Assembly (NCBI RefSeq): GCF_001028705.1
Contig: NZ_CP011770.1
Span: 61,001-125,000, forward strand
Direction: 5' to 3'
Length of the DNA: 64,000 bases
DNA from: Croceicoccus naphthovorans
Lineage (GTDB): Bacteria; Pseudomonadota; Alphaproteobacteria; Sphingomonadales; Sphingomonadaceae
In this document: positions 52,828-63,435 of the stretch, in pieces
Layout of the letters: each line of letters opens with the position of its first letter
Numbering within the stretch: the stretch's first letter is position 1
The notes under the pieces: generated by a model
What the model was told of the DNA's origin: nothing
Seen by the model: the letters and a program-made list of their open reading frames with translations, nothing else
The model's database searches: none
Position numbers and translations under genes: made by a program

Positions 52828-54674
52828 GCCGCAATCCCCGTACGATTGCGCTGGTCGGCAACCCCAATGCGGGCAAGAGCGCGCTGTTCAATGCGCTGAC
52901 CGGAGCGCGGCAGAAGATCGCGAACTATCCCGGCGTGACGGTAGAGCGCAAAGCGGGCCGCATGGCGCTGGCCAGCGGCGAACCTGCCGAACTGCTCGAC
53001 CTGCCCGGTTCCTATTCGCTCGACCCGACCAGCCCGGACGAGGCGGTGACCCGCGACGTCGTGATGGGCAAGCAGGAAGGCCAGCGCCGCCCCGATGCCC
53101 TGATCGTCGTGGTCGATGCCAACAACCTCGAACAGCACCTCGTCTTCGCGCAAGAGGTAATCGGGCTGGGTCTGCCGACCGTGGTCGCGCTCAACATGGT
53201 GGACCTTGCCGCGCGCGACGGGCTGGTGCTGGATGCCGAAGCCTTGCAGGAATCGCTGGGCGTCCCGGTGGTGGAAACCGTTGCCGTGCGCCGGCGCGGC
53301 TTGGAAACGCTGACCGGCGCATTGGGCAAGGCCTGCAACGAATGGCCCGAAGACCCGCCGCTGCCCGCGCATATCGACATGGTGGAACGCCGCGTCAGCG
53401 CGCGCGCGATGGCCAAGGGCGCCATCGTTTCCGAAACGCGCCAGCGCAGGCTGCATCGCGGGCTGGACAAGGTGCTGTTGCATCCTTGGCTGGGGCCGGT
53501 GATCCTGTTCGCATTGTTGTTCGTGGTTTTTCAGGCGGTATTCGCATGGGCCACGCCCTTCGCCGATGCGCTGGACGGAGCGGTAGGTGCTTTGTCCGAA
53601 GCCGTGACTGCGACGATGGCGCCCGGCCTGATTCGCGATGCGATTACAGAAGGCGTGCTGGCTGGCGTCGGCTCGGTGGTCGTTTTCCTGCCGCAGATCG
53701 TGATCCTGTTCTTCTTCATTCTGGTGATGGAGGCGACCGGATACATGGCGCGCGCTGCGTTCCTGATGGACCGGATGATGGCCTATGTCGGGTTGTCGGG
53801 GCGCAGTTTCATCCCGCTGCTGTCCAGCTTTGCCTGCGCCATTCCCGGCATCATGGCGACCCGCAGCATCTCCGATCCGAAGGACCGGCTGACCACGATC
53901 CTGATCGCGCCGATGATGACGTGCTCGGCGCGGCTGCCGGTCTATGCTGTGATCATCGCGGCGTTCATTCCGGCGACCAGTGTTGGTCCGGGGGTGGGCC
54001 TGCAAGGGCTGGTGCTGTTCGCGCTCTATATCGCGGGAATCGTCGGGGCGATGGTCGTCGCGCTGGTCCTGCGGCGCAGTGTGGCCAAGGGGCAGGCGTC
54101 GGGTTTCATCATGGAGCTGCCGCGCTATCAGATGCCCCGCGTGAAGGACATCGCCATTGGCCTGTGGCAGCGCGCCTATATCTTCCTGCGCCGCGCTGGC
54201 ACGATCATTTTTACCGTGACGGTGGTGCTGTGGTTGCTGCTCTCTTTCCCACAGGCGCAGCCGGGTGAGAATCAGGTCGATGCCTCGTTCGCGGGCAAGA
54301 TCGCCAATGGACTGGCCGTGGTGGTCGAACCGATCGGCTTCAACCGCGACATGGCGCTGGCGCTGATCCCGGCGATGGCCGCGCGCGAGGTGGCGGTCTC
54401 GTCGCTGGCGACCACATATGCGGTCGCGGCGGATGACGAGGAAGAGGCGGCAGAGGCGCTCGGCGCGCAACTGGCACGCGACTGGTCGCTGCCGATGGCA
54501 TTGTCGTTCCTGGCGTGGTTCGTGTTCGCGCCGCAGTGCCTGTCGACGATCGCGGTTGCAAAGCGTGAGACCAATGGGTGGAAGTGGCCCGCGTTCATGC
54601 TCGCCTACCTGTTCGCCCTAGCCTATCTGGCGGCCGGAGCGACGTTCTGGATTGCCACGGCGGCGGGGCTTTGA
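52824..54674 (+). CDS. feoB: Ferrous iron transporter FeoB
   Basis: A 616-residue inner-membrane protein with an N-terminal G domain (G1 GNPNAGKSALFN, G3 DLPGSYSL, G4 NMVD), a linker, and a helical membrane domain with Gate motifs (FIPLLSSFACAIPGIMATR seen as SFACAIPGIMATR, and MTCSARLPVYAV). It imports Fe(II). The length is near the short end of the family because the C-terminal cytoplasmic tail is lacking. Confidence 0.95.
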   Translation: MSRNPRTIALVGNPNAGKSALFNALTGARQKIANYPGVTVERKAGRMALASGEPAELLDLPGSYSLDPTSPDEAVTRDVVMGKQEGQRRPDALIVVVDANNLEQHLVFAQEVIGLGLPTVVALNMVDLAARDGLVLDAEALQESLGVPVVETVAVRRRGLETLTGALGKACNEWPEDPPLPAHIDMVERRVSARAMAKGAIVSETRQRRLHRGLDKVLLHPWLGPVILFALLFVVFQAVFAWATPFADALDGAVGALSEAVTATMAPGLIRDAITEGVLAGVGSVVVFLPQIVILFFFILVMEATGYMARAAFLMDRMMAYVGLSGRSFIPLLSSFACAIPGIMATRSISDPKDRLTTILIAPMMTCSARLPVYAVIIAAFIPATSVGPGVGLQGLVLFALYIAGIVGAMVVALVLRRSVAKGQASGFIMELPRYQMPRVKDIAIGLWQRAYIFLRRAGTIIFTVTVVLWLLLSFPQAQPGENQVDASFAGKIANGLAVVVEPIGFNRDMALALIPAMAAREVAVSSLATTYAVAADDEEEAAEALGAQLARDWSLPMALSFLAWFVFAPQCLSTIAVAKRETNGWKWPAFMLAYLFALAYLAAGATFWIATAAGL

Positions 54675-54840
54675 CCGCTCCCATCGAACCCCTGCGCGGT
54701 CCATCCTGTCGATAAGGTAGCGAAACGGCATCGCGCCCGGTTGGCGGGGCGCGATGGCACGCCCTATATCCTCTGCCCAGAATCACTTTTTCGCGTGGGG
54801 CTCTGGTCCCGCGCTCACCCCAATTCACGGCGGAGAGAAC

Positions 54841-55401
54841 ATGGCGGGCAGCGTCAACAAGGTCATCCTAATCGGCAACCTCGGCGCCGACCCCGAGATC
54901 AAGAGCTTTCAGAACGGTGGCCGCATCGCCAACCTGCGCCTTGCGACGTCGGAAACGTGGAAGGACCGCCAGACGGGAGAACGCAAGGAACGCACCGAAT
55001 GGCATTCGGTCGTCATCAATTCCGAGGGCCTTGTCGGCGTTGTCGAGCGGTTCCTGCGCAAAGGGTCCAAGATTTACATCGAGGGCCAGCTGCGCACCCG
55101 CAAGTGGCAGGACCAGAACGGCAACGACCGCTACACGACAGAGGTTTCCGTTGGCGGCATGGGCGGTGTGCTGACCATGCTCGACGGTGCGCCCTCAGGC
55201 GGCGGCAACCGTGGCGGTGGCGGCGGTGATTGGGGCGGCGGCTCGTCGGGCGGCAGCTCTGGCGGATGGAATCAAGGTGGCAGCGGTTCGGGCGGATCGT
55301 CCGGTGGCGGCTGGAACCAGGGCGGAGGCGGCTCTGGTGGCAGCAGCGGCGGTATATCGGGCGGCGGCTACGACGATCTGGACGACGATATTCCGTTTTG
55401 A
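54841..55401 (+). CDS. ssb: Single-stranded DNA-binding protein
   Basis: A 186-residue protein starting [15 protein letters not shown]. The OB fold spans about residues 1-110 ([15 protein letters not shown]), followed by a long Gly/Ser/Trp-rich linker and the acidic tip DDLDDDIPF that recruits replication and repair partners. It is the chromosomal essential copy by position and length. Confidence 0.96.
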   Translation: MAGSVNKVILIGNLGADPEIKSFQNGGRIANLRLATSETWKDRQTGERKERTEWHSVVINSEGLVGVVERFLRKGSKIYIEGQLRTRKWQDQNGNDRYTTEVSVGGMGGVLTMLDGAPSGGGNRGGGGGDWGGGSSGGSSGGWNQGGSGSGGSSGGGWNQGGGGSGGSSGGISGGGYDDLDDDIPF

Positions 55402-55407
55402 TCGGGG

Positions 55408-55929
55408 CTAGTTGCCCAAATCTTTCAGCGCTGCGAACGGGTTTTCCTTCTCCGGCTCTTCCAGCCCGATGTCCTTGCGCACCTGATCGGCGTTTGGGCC
55501 GGTGGCATAGGGATCGATCGCCACCGCAAGGCTCTGAGCAACGGCTTCGCCAAGGTCGAAACGGTCGCCGGTATAAGTGATCTCGTCGCAGTCATCGGCG
55601 TCGAGCTCGATTTCCTCGTCGAACGACGCCTCTTCCGCCTCGCTTTCGGGCACGAAGCGCATGGTCAGCGCTTCGTCGATGCTGACCGGCAGGTCCTCGC
55701 CCGAAATCGCGCAGCTCTGCACGATCTTCGCGTGCAACCGTCCTTCTGCGGAAACGACCGCGTCCTTGCGGTGCAGCACCACGGTGGCTTCCAACGATTC
55801 GACGCTGACCAGATCGAACCGCTCGGCCAGCCGGTCGCGCTCTGCCGCATCGGCGGTCACTTCGACCTCGCGCCCCTCACACTGACGCACCGCGATCCAG
55901 CGGCTCAGTTCGGAGAGTTCGTGGGTCAC
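55408..55929 (-). CDS. YceD/DUF177 protein
   Basis: A 173-residue acidic protein with the DUF177 pattern: LHAKIVQSCAISGEDLP (a single CxxxxGE-like core), MRFVPESEAEE and DRFDLGEAVAQSLAVAIDPY. YceD members usually precede rpmF and affect 23S rRNA processing in related bacteria, but no rpmF is nearby here. The start overlaps the end of the bc1 chaperone gene upstream (ATGA). Confidence 0.85.
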   Translation of the reverse strand: MTHELSELSRWIAVRQCEGREVEVTADAAERDRLAERFDLVSVESLEATVVLHRKDAVVSAEGRLHAKIVQSCAISGEDLPVSIDEALTMRFVPESEAEEASFDEEIELDADDCDEITYTGDRFDLGEAVAQSLAVAIDPYATGPNADQVRKDIGLEEPEKENPFAALKDLGN

Positions 55930-56435
55930 CGATCGATCTTTCCGGCCAGCATGTCAGCCAGCGGTGCCTTGTCGATATCGGCGGCCAGCGCGCGCAGGCC
56001 CTGAGCCAGCGGCAGCGCGCTTTCGCCGGGATGATCGCGCGTCATGTTGCGCTCCGCCGCGGCGGCCAGCGTGGCATCGTCGGTCGCCAGCCCTTCCTTG
56101 TACACGCCGATCCGGCCGCCCAGCGCCGATACCAGCTTGCCCATCGACTTGCCGACCACCAGATCGCCTACGCCCGCTTCGCGCAACTGCCCGTCCATGT
56201 CGTCGATGAACAGTTCCGTCAGGCGGGCGGCGGCATCTGCATCGCCTTCGCGGTCCAGCCGGATCAGCACCAGCGCGGTCACCGCCGTCACCATGTCGAA
56301 GCGGCCCTCTACGCTGTCGGCCACGCCGCGGTCCGCGTACCAGTGCGGTTCGCGCGCAATCTCGACAATGCGGTGCCATAGCGCCGAAAGATCGCCTTCG
56401 CGCGAACCCCACAGTCGTTCCAGCAGTCGCAGCAT
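55926..56435 (-). CDS. Ubiquinol-cytochrome c chaperone (CBP3-like)
   Basis: A 169-residue protein of the CBP3/UQCC1 type: LWHRIVEIAREPHWYAD (conserved block), VDMV-like FDMVTAV, and ELFIDDMDGQLREAGVGDLVVGKSMGKL seen as FIDDMDGQLRE and VGKSMGKL. In mitochondria the family supports cytochrome b insertion in complex III. It is paired with DUF177 in alphaproteobacteria. Confidence 0.85.
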   Translation of the reverse strand: MLRLLERLWGSREGDLSALWHRIVEIAREPHWYADRGVADSVEGRFDMVTAVTALVLIRLDREGDADAAARLTELFIDDMDGQLREAGVGDLVVGKSMGKLVSALGGRIGVYKEGLATDDATLAAAAERNMTRDHPGESALPLAQGLRALAADIDKAPLADMLAGKIDR

Positions 56436-56633
56436 CGTATCCTTCCACCTTCGCGCACGCAGACGCGATATTCATCCATTATTAAACCGGCGTACTACAA
56501 TCGCCTTGGGCCACTTGCCGCGAATGCACAGCCCATGGCGGCGGTGCGGCTTGTGCGCGAAGGCGACTGGCCCTAAGGCTTGCCGCAGCAATATAGGCGC
56601 AAGCCACGACTGGCGAAAGGCACGACGGCGATA

Positions 56634-57134
56634 ATGGCGAAGTTCGAGGGAATGACGGGTTCGACCGTGATCAAGCTGGCGGTCGCGGCTGCAGTCCTGC
56701 CGACCATGCTGGCCGGGTGTACGTCGATTACCGACCGTCGCGGCTATGTCCGCGATACGGCGCTGACGGGCGCGGTTACCCCCGGGATCGACAATCGCCA
56801 GTCGGTCGAAGGCACTTTGGGTCAGCCCAGCTTTGCCAGCCAGTTCGGCGATCCGGTCTATTACTACGTGTCCAGCACGACCGAACAGCGCATCTTCGGC
56901 CAGCCGGAGATCGAGGATCACGACGTGATGAAGATTGCGTTCGATTCCGCCGGTAACGTCACGTCGGTCACCCATGCCGGGATGGACGACGTGCGCGATA
57001 TCAACCCGGATGGCGACAAGACGCCGACGCTGGGCCGCCATCGCGGCTTCCTCGAAGACCTGTTCGGCAATATCGGCGCGGTCGGCGCGGCGGGTGCCGG
57101 GGGCGGTCCGGGCGGCGGCCCGAACGGTAGCTAA
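56634..57134 (+). CDS. bamE: Outer-membrane assembly lipoprotein BamE
   Basis: From ATG 56634 the 166-residue product has a lipoprotein signal (VLPTMLAGC) and a SmpA/OmlA domain: GVTPGIDNRQSVEGTLGQPS read as ITPGID-type start, and YYYVSSTTEQRIFGQ. It is an accessory part of the BAM beta-barrel assembly machine. The Gly-rich C-terminus (GAGGGPGGGPN) is not part of the domain. Confidence 0.87.
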   Translation: MAKFEGMTGSTVIKLAVAAAVLPTMLAGCTSITDRRGYVRDTALTGAVTPGIDNRQSVEGTLGQPSFASQFGDPVYYYVSSTTEQRIFGQPEIEDHDVMKIAFDSAGNVTSVTHAGMDDVRDINPDGDKTPTLGRHRGFLEDLFGNIGAVGAAGAGGGPGGGPNGS

Positions 57135-57181
57135 GCGGCAGCTGGGCCGGACCGATTTTCGCGTAATATTGAACCGCCGGG

Positions 57182-57200
57182 CCGCGATCCCATATCGCGG
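57182..57200 (+). promoter_or_regulatory. Inverted repeat at the hslV leader, overlapping an RpoH-like -10
   Basis: CCGCGAT-CCCAT-ATCGCGG forms a 7-bp hairpin ending 3 bases before the hslV ATG. The middle CCCATAT (57189-57195) with TTGAAC at 57169-57174 also resembles an RpoH heat-shock promoter with 14-base spacing. If that promoter is real the mRNA would be almost leaderless. Confidence 0.3.
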
Positions 57201-57203
57201 CTC

Positions 57204-57782
57204 ATGGACGCACATTCTCAGGCCCACGGCCTTACAACGTGGCACGGCACCACCATCATCGGAGTAAAGCGCGGCGGAAAGACCGTCGTTGCCGGTGACG
57301 GTCAGGTTTCCATGGGCAACACCGTGATGAAGCCCAACGCCCGCAAGGTACGCCGCCTTGGCGAAGGCGGCCCCGAAAAAGGCAAGGTCATCGCCGGCTT
57401 CGCTGGTGCGACCGCCGATGCCTTTACCCTCTTCGACCGGCTTGAACGCAAGCTGGAGCAATATCGCGGCCAGCTCATGCGCGCTGCGGTGGAGCTGGCC
57501 AAGGATTGGCGCACCGATAAATACCTGCGCAATCTCGAAGCGCTGATGATCGTGGCGGACGCCGATGTCCTGTTGGTGATCACCGGCAATGGCGACGTGC
57601 TGGAACCCGAAGGCGGCATCACGGCGATCGGATCGGGCGGGAACTATGCCCTGTCCGCCGCGCGCGCGCTGGTCGATTACGAAGAAGACCCGGAGGTGAT
57701 CGCGCGCAAGGCGATGAAAGTTGCCGCCGAGATCTGCGTTTTCACCAACGACAACGTGACGCTCGAAGCCATCGAATCCTGA
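57204..57782 (+). CDS. hslV: ATP-dependent protease subunit HslV
   Basis: A 192-residue proteasome-like peptidase; after a short propeptide the mature chain starts at Thr in WHGTTIIGV, with [16 protein letters not shown] and the [14 protein letters not shown] region. It forms double hexamers that degrade proteins unfolded by HslU, whose gene follows after 14 bases. Confidence 0.96.
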   Translation: MDAHSQAHGLTTWHGTTIIGVKRGGKTVVAGDGQVSMGNTVMKPNARKVRRLGEGGPEKGKVIAGFAGATADAFTLFDRLERKLEQYRGQLMRAAVELAKDWRTDKYLRNLEALMIVADADVLLVITGNGDVLEPEGGITAIGSGGNYALSAARALVDYEEDPEVIARKAMKVAAEICVFTNDNVTLEAIES

Positions 57783-57796
57783 GCCTGAAAGACCCC

Positions 57797-59095
57797 ATGA
57801 AAAACCTGACCCCCAAGGCCATCGTGGCCGCCCTTGACGAACATATCGTCGGCCAGAACGACGCCAAGCGCGCCGTTGCCGTTGCCCTGCGCAATCGCTG
57901 GCGTCGCCAGCGGCTGAAGGACGAATTGCGCGACGAAGTGACGCCCAAGAACATCCTGATGATTGGCCCCACCGGCTGCGGCAAGACCGAGATCAGCCGC
58001 CGTCTGGCCAAGCTGGCCGATGCGCCGTTCGTAAAGGTAGAGGCGACCAAGTTCACCGAGGTCGGCTATGTCGGCCGCGATGTTGAACAGATCGCGCGCG
58101 ATCTGGCCGAGGAAGCCATCCGCCTTGAAAAAGACCGCCGCCGCGAGGCCGTGCGCGAGGCCGCCAGTGCTGCCGCGATGAAACGCCTGCTCGATGCGCT
58201 GGTCGGCGATTCGGCCAGCGAGGCGACGCGCGAATCGTTCCGCCAGCGCGTGGTCGACAACCACCTCAACGACAAGGAGATCGAGATCGAGGTGGAGGAC
58301 CAGCCGAACATGAACATGGAGCTGCCCGGCATGGGCGGCAACGTAGGCATGATCAACCTGTCCGACATGATGGGCAAGGCGTTCGGCGGGCAAAAGATGA
58401 AGCGCCGCAAGCTGACCGTCGCGCAGGCGTGGGACAAGCTGGTCGACGAGGAATCCGAAAAGCGGATGGACCAGGACGACGTCGCCCGCGTCGCTTTGCA
58501 GAACGCGGAAACCAACGGCATCGTGTTTTTGGATGAGATCGACAAGATCGCCGTTTCCGACGTGCGCGGCGGATCGGTCAGCCGCGAAGGCGTGCAGCGC
58601 GATCTGCTGCCTCTGATCGAGGGCACGACGGTCGCCACCAAGTACGGCCCGATGAAGACCGACCACATCCTGTTCATCGCATCGGGGGCGTTCCATGTTT
58701 CGAAACCCAGCGACATGCTGCCAGAGCTACAGGGCCGGTTGCCGATCCGCGTCGAACTGCGCGCGCTGACCGAAGAGGATTTCATCCGCATCCTGAGCGA
58801 AACGCGGGCCAACCTTGTCGAGCAGTACAAGGCGCTGATCGCGACCGAGGAGGTAACGCTGGATTTCCAGCCCGAAGCGATCCAGGAAATCGCCGCCACC
58901 GCCGCGCAAGTGAACGAGAGCGTCGAAAACATCGGCGCCCGCCGGCTTCAGACGGTGATGGAAAAGCTGCTGGAAGAAGTCAGCTTTGACGCCGAAGATC
59001 GCACCGGTACGACGGTGACGATCGATCGCGCCTATGTCCGCGACAAGCTGGGCGAACTGGCCGGGGATGCGGACTTGTCGAAGTATATTCTTTGA
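57797..59095 (+). CDS. hslU: ATP-dependent protease ATPase subunit HslU
   Basis: A 432-residue AAA+ unfoldase with Walker A (GPTGCGKTE), the variable I domain (about 110-230), Walker B ([11 protein letters not shown]), the sensor segments and the C-terminal tail DADLSKYIL that docks into HslV. It unfolds substrates and feeds them to HslV. The length is normal for the family. Confidence 0.97.
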   Translation: MKNLTPKAIVAALDEHIVGQNDAKRAVAVALRNRWRRQRLKDELRDEVTPKNILMIGPTGCGKTEISRRLAKLADAPFVKVEATKFTEVGYVGRDVEQIARDLAEEAIRLEKDRRREAVREAASAAAMKRLLDALVGDSASEATRESFRQRVVDNHLNDKEIEIEVEDQPNMNMELPGMGGNVGMINLSDMMGKAFGGQKMKRRKLTVAQAWDKLVDEESEKRMDQDDVARVALQNAETNGIVFLDEIDKIAVSDVRGGSVSREGVQRDLLPLIEGTTVATKYGPMKTDHILFIASGAFHVSKPSDMLPELQGRLPIRVELRALTEEDFIRILSETRANLVEQYKALIATEEVTLDFQPEAIQEIAATAAQVNESVENIGARRLQTVMEKLLEEVSFDAEDRTGTTVTIDRAYVRDKLGELAGDADLSKYIL

Positions 59096-59134
59096 CGCCT
59101 GATCGCTCTTCCCTCTGAAACTGGAACTCTCACT

Positions 59135-59479
59135 ATGACCGATCCGATCGAACCCGGACCATCCTTCGCCGAGAATCTAGGGCATCTGCCGTCCGTCGAC
59201 GGGGTTCAGCGCATCGATCTCTTCGATGGCAACGGCTCAAACGTGGCCAGCATCGAAAACCAGCCGGGCAAGGCGGGATCGCTGGCGGTCTATCACTACC
59301 TGATGCAGCTTTTTGGTACTTTGGACGCCCGCGCGGCAGAGCACGGCATCGCGGTTTTCGCAGAACATACGCCCGACGCCCGCAATCGCCCGGGCGTACA
59401 CCCCAATATCGATCGCCTTTTCGAAATCGCAGAAGGCGGCGCGCCGCTGGCAATCGAAGTGATCGCGAAAGACGCCTGA
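59135..59479 (+). CDS. DUF2322-like hypothetical protein
   Basis: A 114-residue protein: PGPSFAENLGHLPSVDG, then ENQPGKAGSLAVYHYLMQLFG and HPNIDRLFEIAEGG. The pattern resembles the DUF2322 family, of unknown role. It follows hslU by 39 bases on the same strand. Confidence 0.6.
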   Translation: MTDPIEPGPSFAENLGHLPSVDGVQRIDLFDGNGSNVASIENQPGKAGSLAVYHYLMQLFGTLDARAAEHGIAVFAEHTPDARNRPGVHPNIDRLFEIAEGGAPLAIEVIAKDA

Positions 59480-59489
59480 CCCTGCTGGT

Positions 59490-60980
59490 TTAATGCGGCG
59501 CTAGCCCGATCTCCACGCCGGTCTTGTCGGTCAGCGCATAGCGGTCGACCAGATCGGCGCTTGCCGTGTTCAGCCCGATGACCTGCACGCTGCGCCCGTT
59601 GCGGCGCATGCGGTCCACCACCTTGTCCAGCGCACCGACGGCGGAAATGTCCCAGAAATGCGCGCGGGTCACGTCGATCACCACGTGGCCCGCCGGATCG
59701 GGCTGGCCGCTTTCGGGGCCTAGCGCGCGTTGGAACCGGTCCACGCTGGCGAAGAAGATTTGCCCTTCGACGCGGTAGATCGCCTTGTCGGCTTCGCGCA
59801 CCCGTTCGACCGAGAACATGCGCTGCACCTTGGCCGCGAAGAAGATGCCGGAGAGCAGCACGCCCGACAGTACGCCGATGGACAGGTCGTGCGTGGCCAC
59901 CACCATCACCACTGTCGTCAACATCACCACCGACGACGGCCACGGATGATGGCGCAGGTTGGGGATCGAATTCCAACTGAACGTGCCGATCGAGACCATG
60001 ATCATCACCGCGACCAGCGCGGGCATCGGAATCTGTCCCACCCACGGGCCCAGCGCAGCCAGCAGGATCAGCAGCGTGACGCCCGCCGTCAGCGTCGAAA
60101 GCCGCGTGCGCCCGCCGCTTGTCACGTTGATCACCGACTGCCCGATCATCGCGCAGCCGCCCATGCCGCCGACCAGCGATGCCGCGATATTGGCCACGCC
60201 CTGACCGCCGCACTCGCGCCGCTTGTTCGAATCGGTGTGCGTCATGTCGTCCACGATCTGCGCGGTCAGCAGCGATTCGAGCAGGCCGACCGCGGCCATC
60301 GCCCCGGCATAGGGCGCGATGATCCGCAGCGTCTCCCACGTCAGCGGCACGTTGGGCAGGACAAGGCTGGGCAATCCTTCCGGCAATTGCCCCATGTCGC
60401 CCACGGTGTTGACCGGCAGGCCGAATGGAATTGCGATCGCCGACAGCACGATGATCGCCACCAGCGGCGAAGGCACGGCCTTCGTTACCAATGGCAGCAG
60501 GTAGATCATCGCCAGCCCGCCCGCGACCATCGCATATGTCTGCCACGACACATCGGTCAGCTGCGGCAACTGCGCCATGAAGATCAGGATCGCCAGCGCG
60601 TTGACGAAGCCGGTGATGACCGAGCGCGACACGAACTGCATCAACAGGTCGAGCCGCAGCAGCCCCGCGATAATCTGGAACACGCCCATCAGGATCGTCG
60701 CGGCGAACAGGTATTCGACACCGTGATCACGCACCAGCGGCCCGACCAACACCGCCACCGCCGCCGTCGCCGCGCTGATCATGCCGGGACGCCCCCCCGT
60801 AAACGAAATCACGATGGCGATCGCGACCGACGCATAGAGCCCGACGCGCGGATCGACGCCCGCGATGATCGAGAATCCGATCGCCTCGGGGATGAGGGCC
60901 AGTGCGACGACGATCCCGGCAAGGATGTCGGCACGGGGGTTTGCGAACCAGTCGCGCTTCAACGCTCCGGGTTGGGTCAT
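59490..60980 (-). CDS. SulP (SLC26-like) anion transporter
   Basis: From ATG 60980 ([12 protein letters not shown]) the product is 496 residues: about ten membrane segments with the SulP signature near the N-terminus ([26 protein letters not shown]) and a C-terminal STAS domain ([21 protein letters not shown]). It exchanges or imports inorganic anions such as sulfate or bicarbonate. The upstream frame to 61223 is not coding. Confidence 0.9.
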   Translation of the reverse strand: MTQPGALKRDWFANPRADILAGIVVALALIPEAIGFSIIAGVDPRVGLYASVAIAIVISFTGGRPGMISAATAAVAVLVGPLVRDHGVEYLFAATILMGVFQIIAGLLRLDLLMQFVSRSVITGFVNALAILIFMAQLPQLTDVSWQTYAMVAGGLAMIYLLPLVTKAVPSPLVAIIVLSAIAIPFGLPVNTVGDMGQLPEGLPSLVLPNVPLTWETLRIIAPYAGAMAAVGLLESLLTAQIVDDMTHTDSNKRRECGGQGVANIAASLVGGMGGCAMIGQSVINVTSGGRTRLSTLTAGVTLLILLAALGPWVGQIPMPALVAVMIMVSIGTFSWNSIPNLRHHPWPSSVVMLTTVVMVVATHDLSIGVLSGVLLSGIFFAAKVQRMFSVERVREADKAIYRVEGQIFFASVDRFQRALGPESGQPDPAGHVVIDVTRAHFWDISAVGALDKVVDRMRRNGRSVQVIGLNTASADLVDRYALTDKTGVEIGLAPH

Positions 60981-61145
60981 GATCTTGCTTTCCGCTGTCC
61001 GGGCGCCGCGAAACGGGGGCCGCGCCGATTTATTGCGAGCGCGAACTGCCCCGCAATCCGCCGATTTGCAACCCTTGCGCACGAATCGCTTGTGCCGCGG
61101 AAGGGGTCTGGCAGTCTGTCGTGGCATGTATCTGGGGGATGTTCG

Positions 61146-61547
61146 ATGCACGAAGGCGGCTGTCATTGCAGAGCGATCCGCTATTCCATCGCGGGCGAGA
61201 TGGCGCACCACGCGCTGTGTCATTGTTCAGACTGCCGCCGATGCGCCGGGGCGACGCCAGTGGGATGGGTTGCTTTCAAGAGTGAAGGGCTGACCGTCAC
61301 CTGCGGCTCACCCAAAGTCTATCGTTCTTCCGAAAACGTGGAGCGGCATTTCTGCGCCGATTGCGGCACTGGGCTGTTCTATTTCAACGAACCGATGCTG
61401 CCGGGGCTGGTCGATATCCAGTCCGCGACGCTGGACGATGCGGCGCACCTTGCTCCGCAGGCGCATATCATGATGGCCGAGGCCCTGCCGTGGCAAGAGA
61501 CGGCGGGGGCGCTGCCGAAGTTTCAGAAGTTTCCCGGAATGGAGTGA
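61146..61547 (+). CDS. GFA-family zinc-binding protein
   Basis: A 133-residue protein from ATG 61146 with the GFA zinc site: [20 protein letters not shown] and [10 protein letters not shown]. The family includes S-(hydroxymethyl)glutathione synthase, but most members have no proven activity. It is convergent with the ABC exporter gene. Confidence 0.88.
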   Translation: MHEGGCHCRAIRYSIAGEMAHHALCHCSDCRRCAGATPVGWVAFKSEGLTVTCGSPKVYRSSENVERHFCADCGTGLFYFNEPMLPGLVDIQSATLDDAAHLAPQAHIMMAEALPWQETAGALPKFQKFPGME

Positions 61548-61553
61548 TGCGGA

Positions 61554-63374
61554 TTATTCCGCCGCGTCGGACAGGTCTTCACGCTCGGCCTGCTGGCGCG
61601 TCCACATTTCGGCATATAGCCCGCCTTGCGCCAGAAGATCGGCATGGCTGCCGCTTTCGGCCAGGCGCCCCTGATCTAGCACGAGGATACGGTCGGCATC
61701 GGCCACCGTCGACAGGCGGTGCGCGATGGTCAGCGTCGTGCGGCTGCGAGCGACTGAACGCATCGTGGCAACAATGTCCTGCTCGGTCCGCGAATCGAGC
61801 GCGCTGGTGGCTTCGTCGAACAGGATGATCTCTGGGTTCTTGAGCAGGGTTCGCGCAATCGCGACGCGCTGCTTCTCCCCGCCAGAGAGTTTCAAGCCGC
61901 GTTCGCCCACCTCGGTCTCGTACCCTTCGGGCAGGCGTTCGATGAAATCGGCAATCGCCGCACCGCGTGCCGCCGCCTCGATCTCGCCCCGCGTCGCGCC
62001 TTCGCGGCCATAGGCAATGTTATAGCCGATGGTGTCGTTGAACAGCACCGAATCCTGCGGGACGATGCCGATATGGCTGCGCAGGCTTTCTTGCGTAACG
62101 CTCCGGATGTCCTTGCCGCCGATCAGGATGCGTCCGCCCTGCGGATCGTAGAAACGGAATAGCAGCCGTGCGAGAGTCGATTTTCCCGCGCCCGACGGAC
62201 CAACGATAGCGACGCGTTCTCCGGCCTCGACCGCAAAGGACAGACCGTGCAGGATCTCGCGATTGTCCTCGTACCCGAAGCGCACTTTATCAAACACGAC
62301 CGTTGCGCGGCGCAGGTCCAGGGCGTGGGCGTTCGGCGCGTCGGAGACTTCGACCGAGGTGTCCATCAACTTGAACATCTCGGCCATGTCGATCAGCCCT
62401 TGCCGAATCGTGCGATAGACCATGCCCAGCATATCGAGCGGGCGGAAAAGCTGCGTCAGATAGGTGTTCACCAGCACCAGGTCGCCAGTGGTCAACCGCC
62501 CCTGGCTCCACCCCCAGACTGTATAGGCCATGGCAAAGCCCATCAGCAGGTTCATGATGACCGCCTGCGCAATGTTGAGCAGGCCCAGCGAATTCTCGCT
62601 CTTCACCGCGGCATCGGCATAGGCGCGGGTCGCGCGGGCGTAACGATCCAGCTCGCGATGCTCTGCCCCGAAGTATTTCACAGTCTCGTAATTCAGCAAT
62701 GAATCGACTGCGCGCGACAGGGCCTGTCCGTCCAGCGCATTCATCTCCATCCGCAGCTTCGTCCGCCATTCCGTGATCCAGCGGGTGGCCAGGACATAGG
62801 CGACCACGGTCACGGCGGTCGCCGTCACCAACGTCCAGCCGAAGTTGATATAGAAGATCACCGCCACCGCGATCAGCTCGATGATGGTGGGCGCGATGTT
62901 GAACAGCATGAAGTAGAGCATCGTGTCGATGCTCTTGGTCCCGCGCTCGATGGTCTTGGTAACCTCGCCGGTGCGGCGCGACAGGTGAAAGCGCAGGCTG
63001 AGTTGGTGCAGCCGCGCGAAGACGTCCTCGGCCAGATGCCGGGTCGCGTCCTGCCCCACCCGCTCGAACGCGATATTGCGCAGGTTGTTGAACAGCACGT
63101 TGCCGAACCGGCCCGCAGCATAGGCGATCACCAGCGCCATCGCGCCCATCGCGGCGGCGGTGCTGGGCGTCGTCATCGCGTCGACCGCCAGCTTGTAGGC
63201 AAAGGGCAGGGCCAGCGTTACGGCCTTGGCAAGCAGGACCATGATCATCGCGATCACGATCCGGCGGCGCAGGGCTGGGCGATCCTTCGGCCAAAGGTAC
63301 GGAACGAATCGTTGCAGAACCCGCCAGTCGGCGTTGAGGTCGGCGTCTTTCAGGGAAGCGTGATCGGGTGGCAT
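61554..63374 (-). CDS. Atm1-like ABC exporter (ATP-binding/permease)
   Basis: A 606-residue half-transporter: six-helix membrane domain (about 40-330) and ATPase domain with Walker A (GPSGAGKST), signature LSGGEKQR and Walker B (EIILFDEATSALD), then the H-loop in IAHRLSTV. The length and the RTGEVTKTIERGT block resemble Atm1/HMT-type exporters of glutathione-linked sulfur or metal species. Confidence 0.92.
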   Translation of the reverse strand: MPPDHASLKDADLNADWRVLQRFVPYLWPKDRPALRRRIVIAMIMVLLAKAVTLALPFAYKLAVDAMTTPSTAAAMGAMALVIAYAAGRFGNVLFNNLRNIAFERVGQDATRHLAEDVFARLHQLSLRFHLSRRTGEVTKTIERGTKSIDTMLYFMLFNIAPTIIELIAVAVIFYINFGWTLVTATAVTVVAYVLATRWITEWRTKLRMEMNALDGQALSRAVDSLLNYETVKYFGAEHRELDRYARATRAYADAAVKSENSLGLLNIAQAVIMNLLMGFAMAYTVWGWSQGRLTTGDLVLVNTYLTQLFRPLDMLGMVYRTIRQGLIDMAEMFKLMDTSVEVSDAPNAHALDLRRATVVFDKVRFGYEDNREILHGLSFAVEAGERVAIVGPSGAGKSTLARLLFRFYDPQGGRILIGGKDIRSVTQESLRSHIGIVPQDSVLFNDTIGYNIAYGREGATRGEIEAAARGAAIADFIERLPEGYETEVGERGLKLSGGEKQRVAIARTLLKNPEIILFDEATSALDSRTEQDIVATMRSVARSRTTLTIAHRLSTVADADRILVLDQGRLAESGSHADLLAQGGLYAEMWTRQQAEREDLSDAAE

Positions 63375-63435
63375 CGGCCCCTATCTAGGGGCTTGGCCCC
63401 GGTGCGCCAGTGCCCCTGTAATTTGCGAGGATGTC

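Noticed and set aside
52797..54470. 557-codon minus-strand frame opposite feoB
   Set aside because: Shadow of feoB; its composition (His/Arg/Gln-rich) is typical of antisense frames in GC-rich genes.
59730..61145. Long plus-strand extension upstream of the GFA gene
   Set aside because: It is antisense to the SulP transporter, and the GFA family match begins only at 61146.
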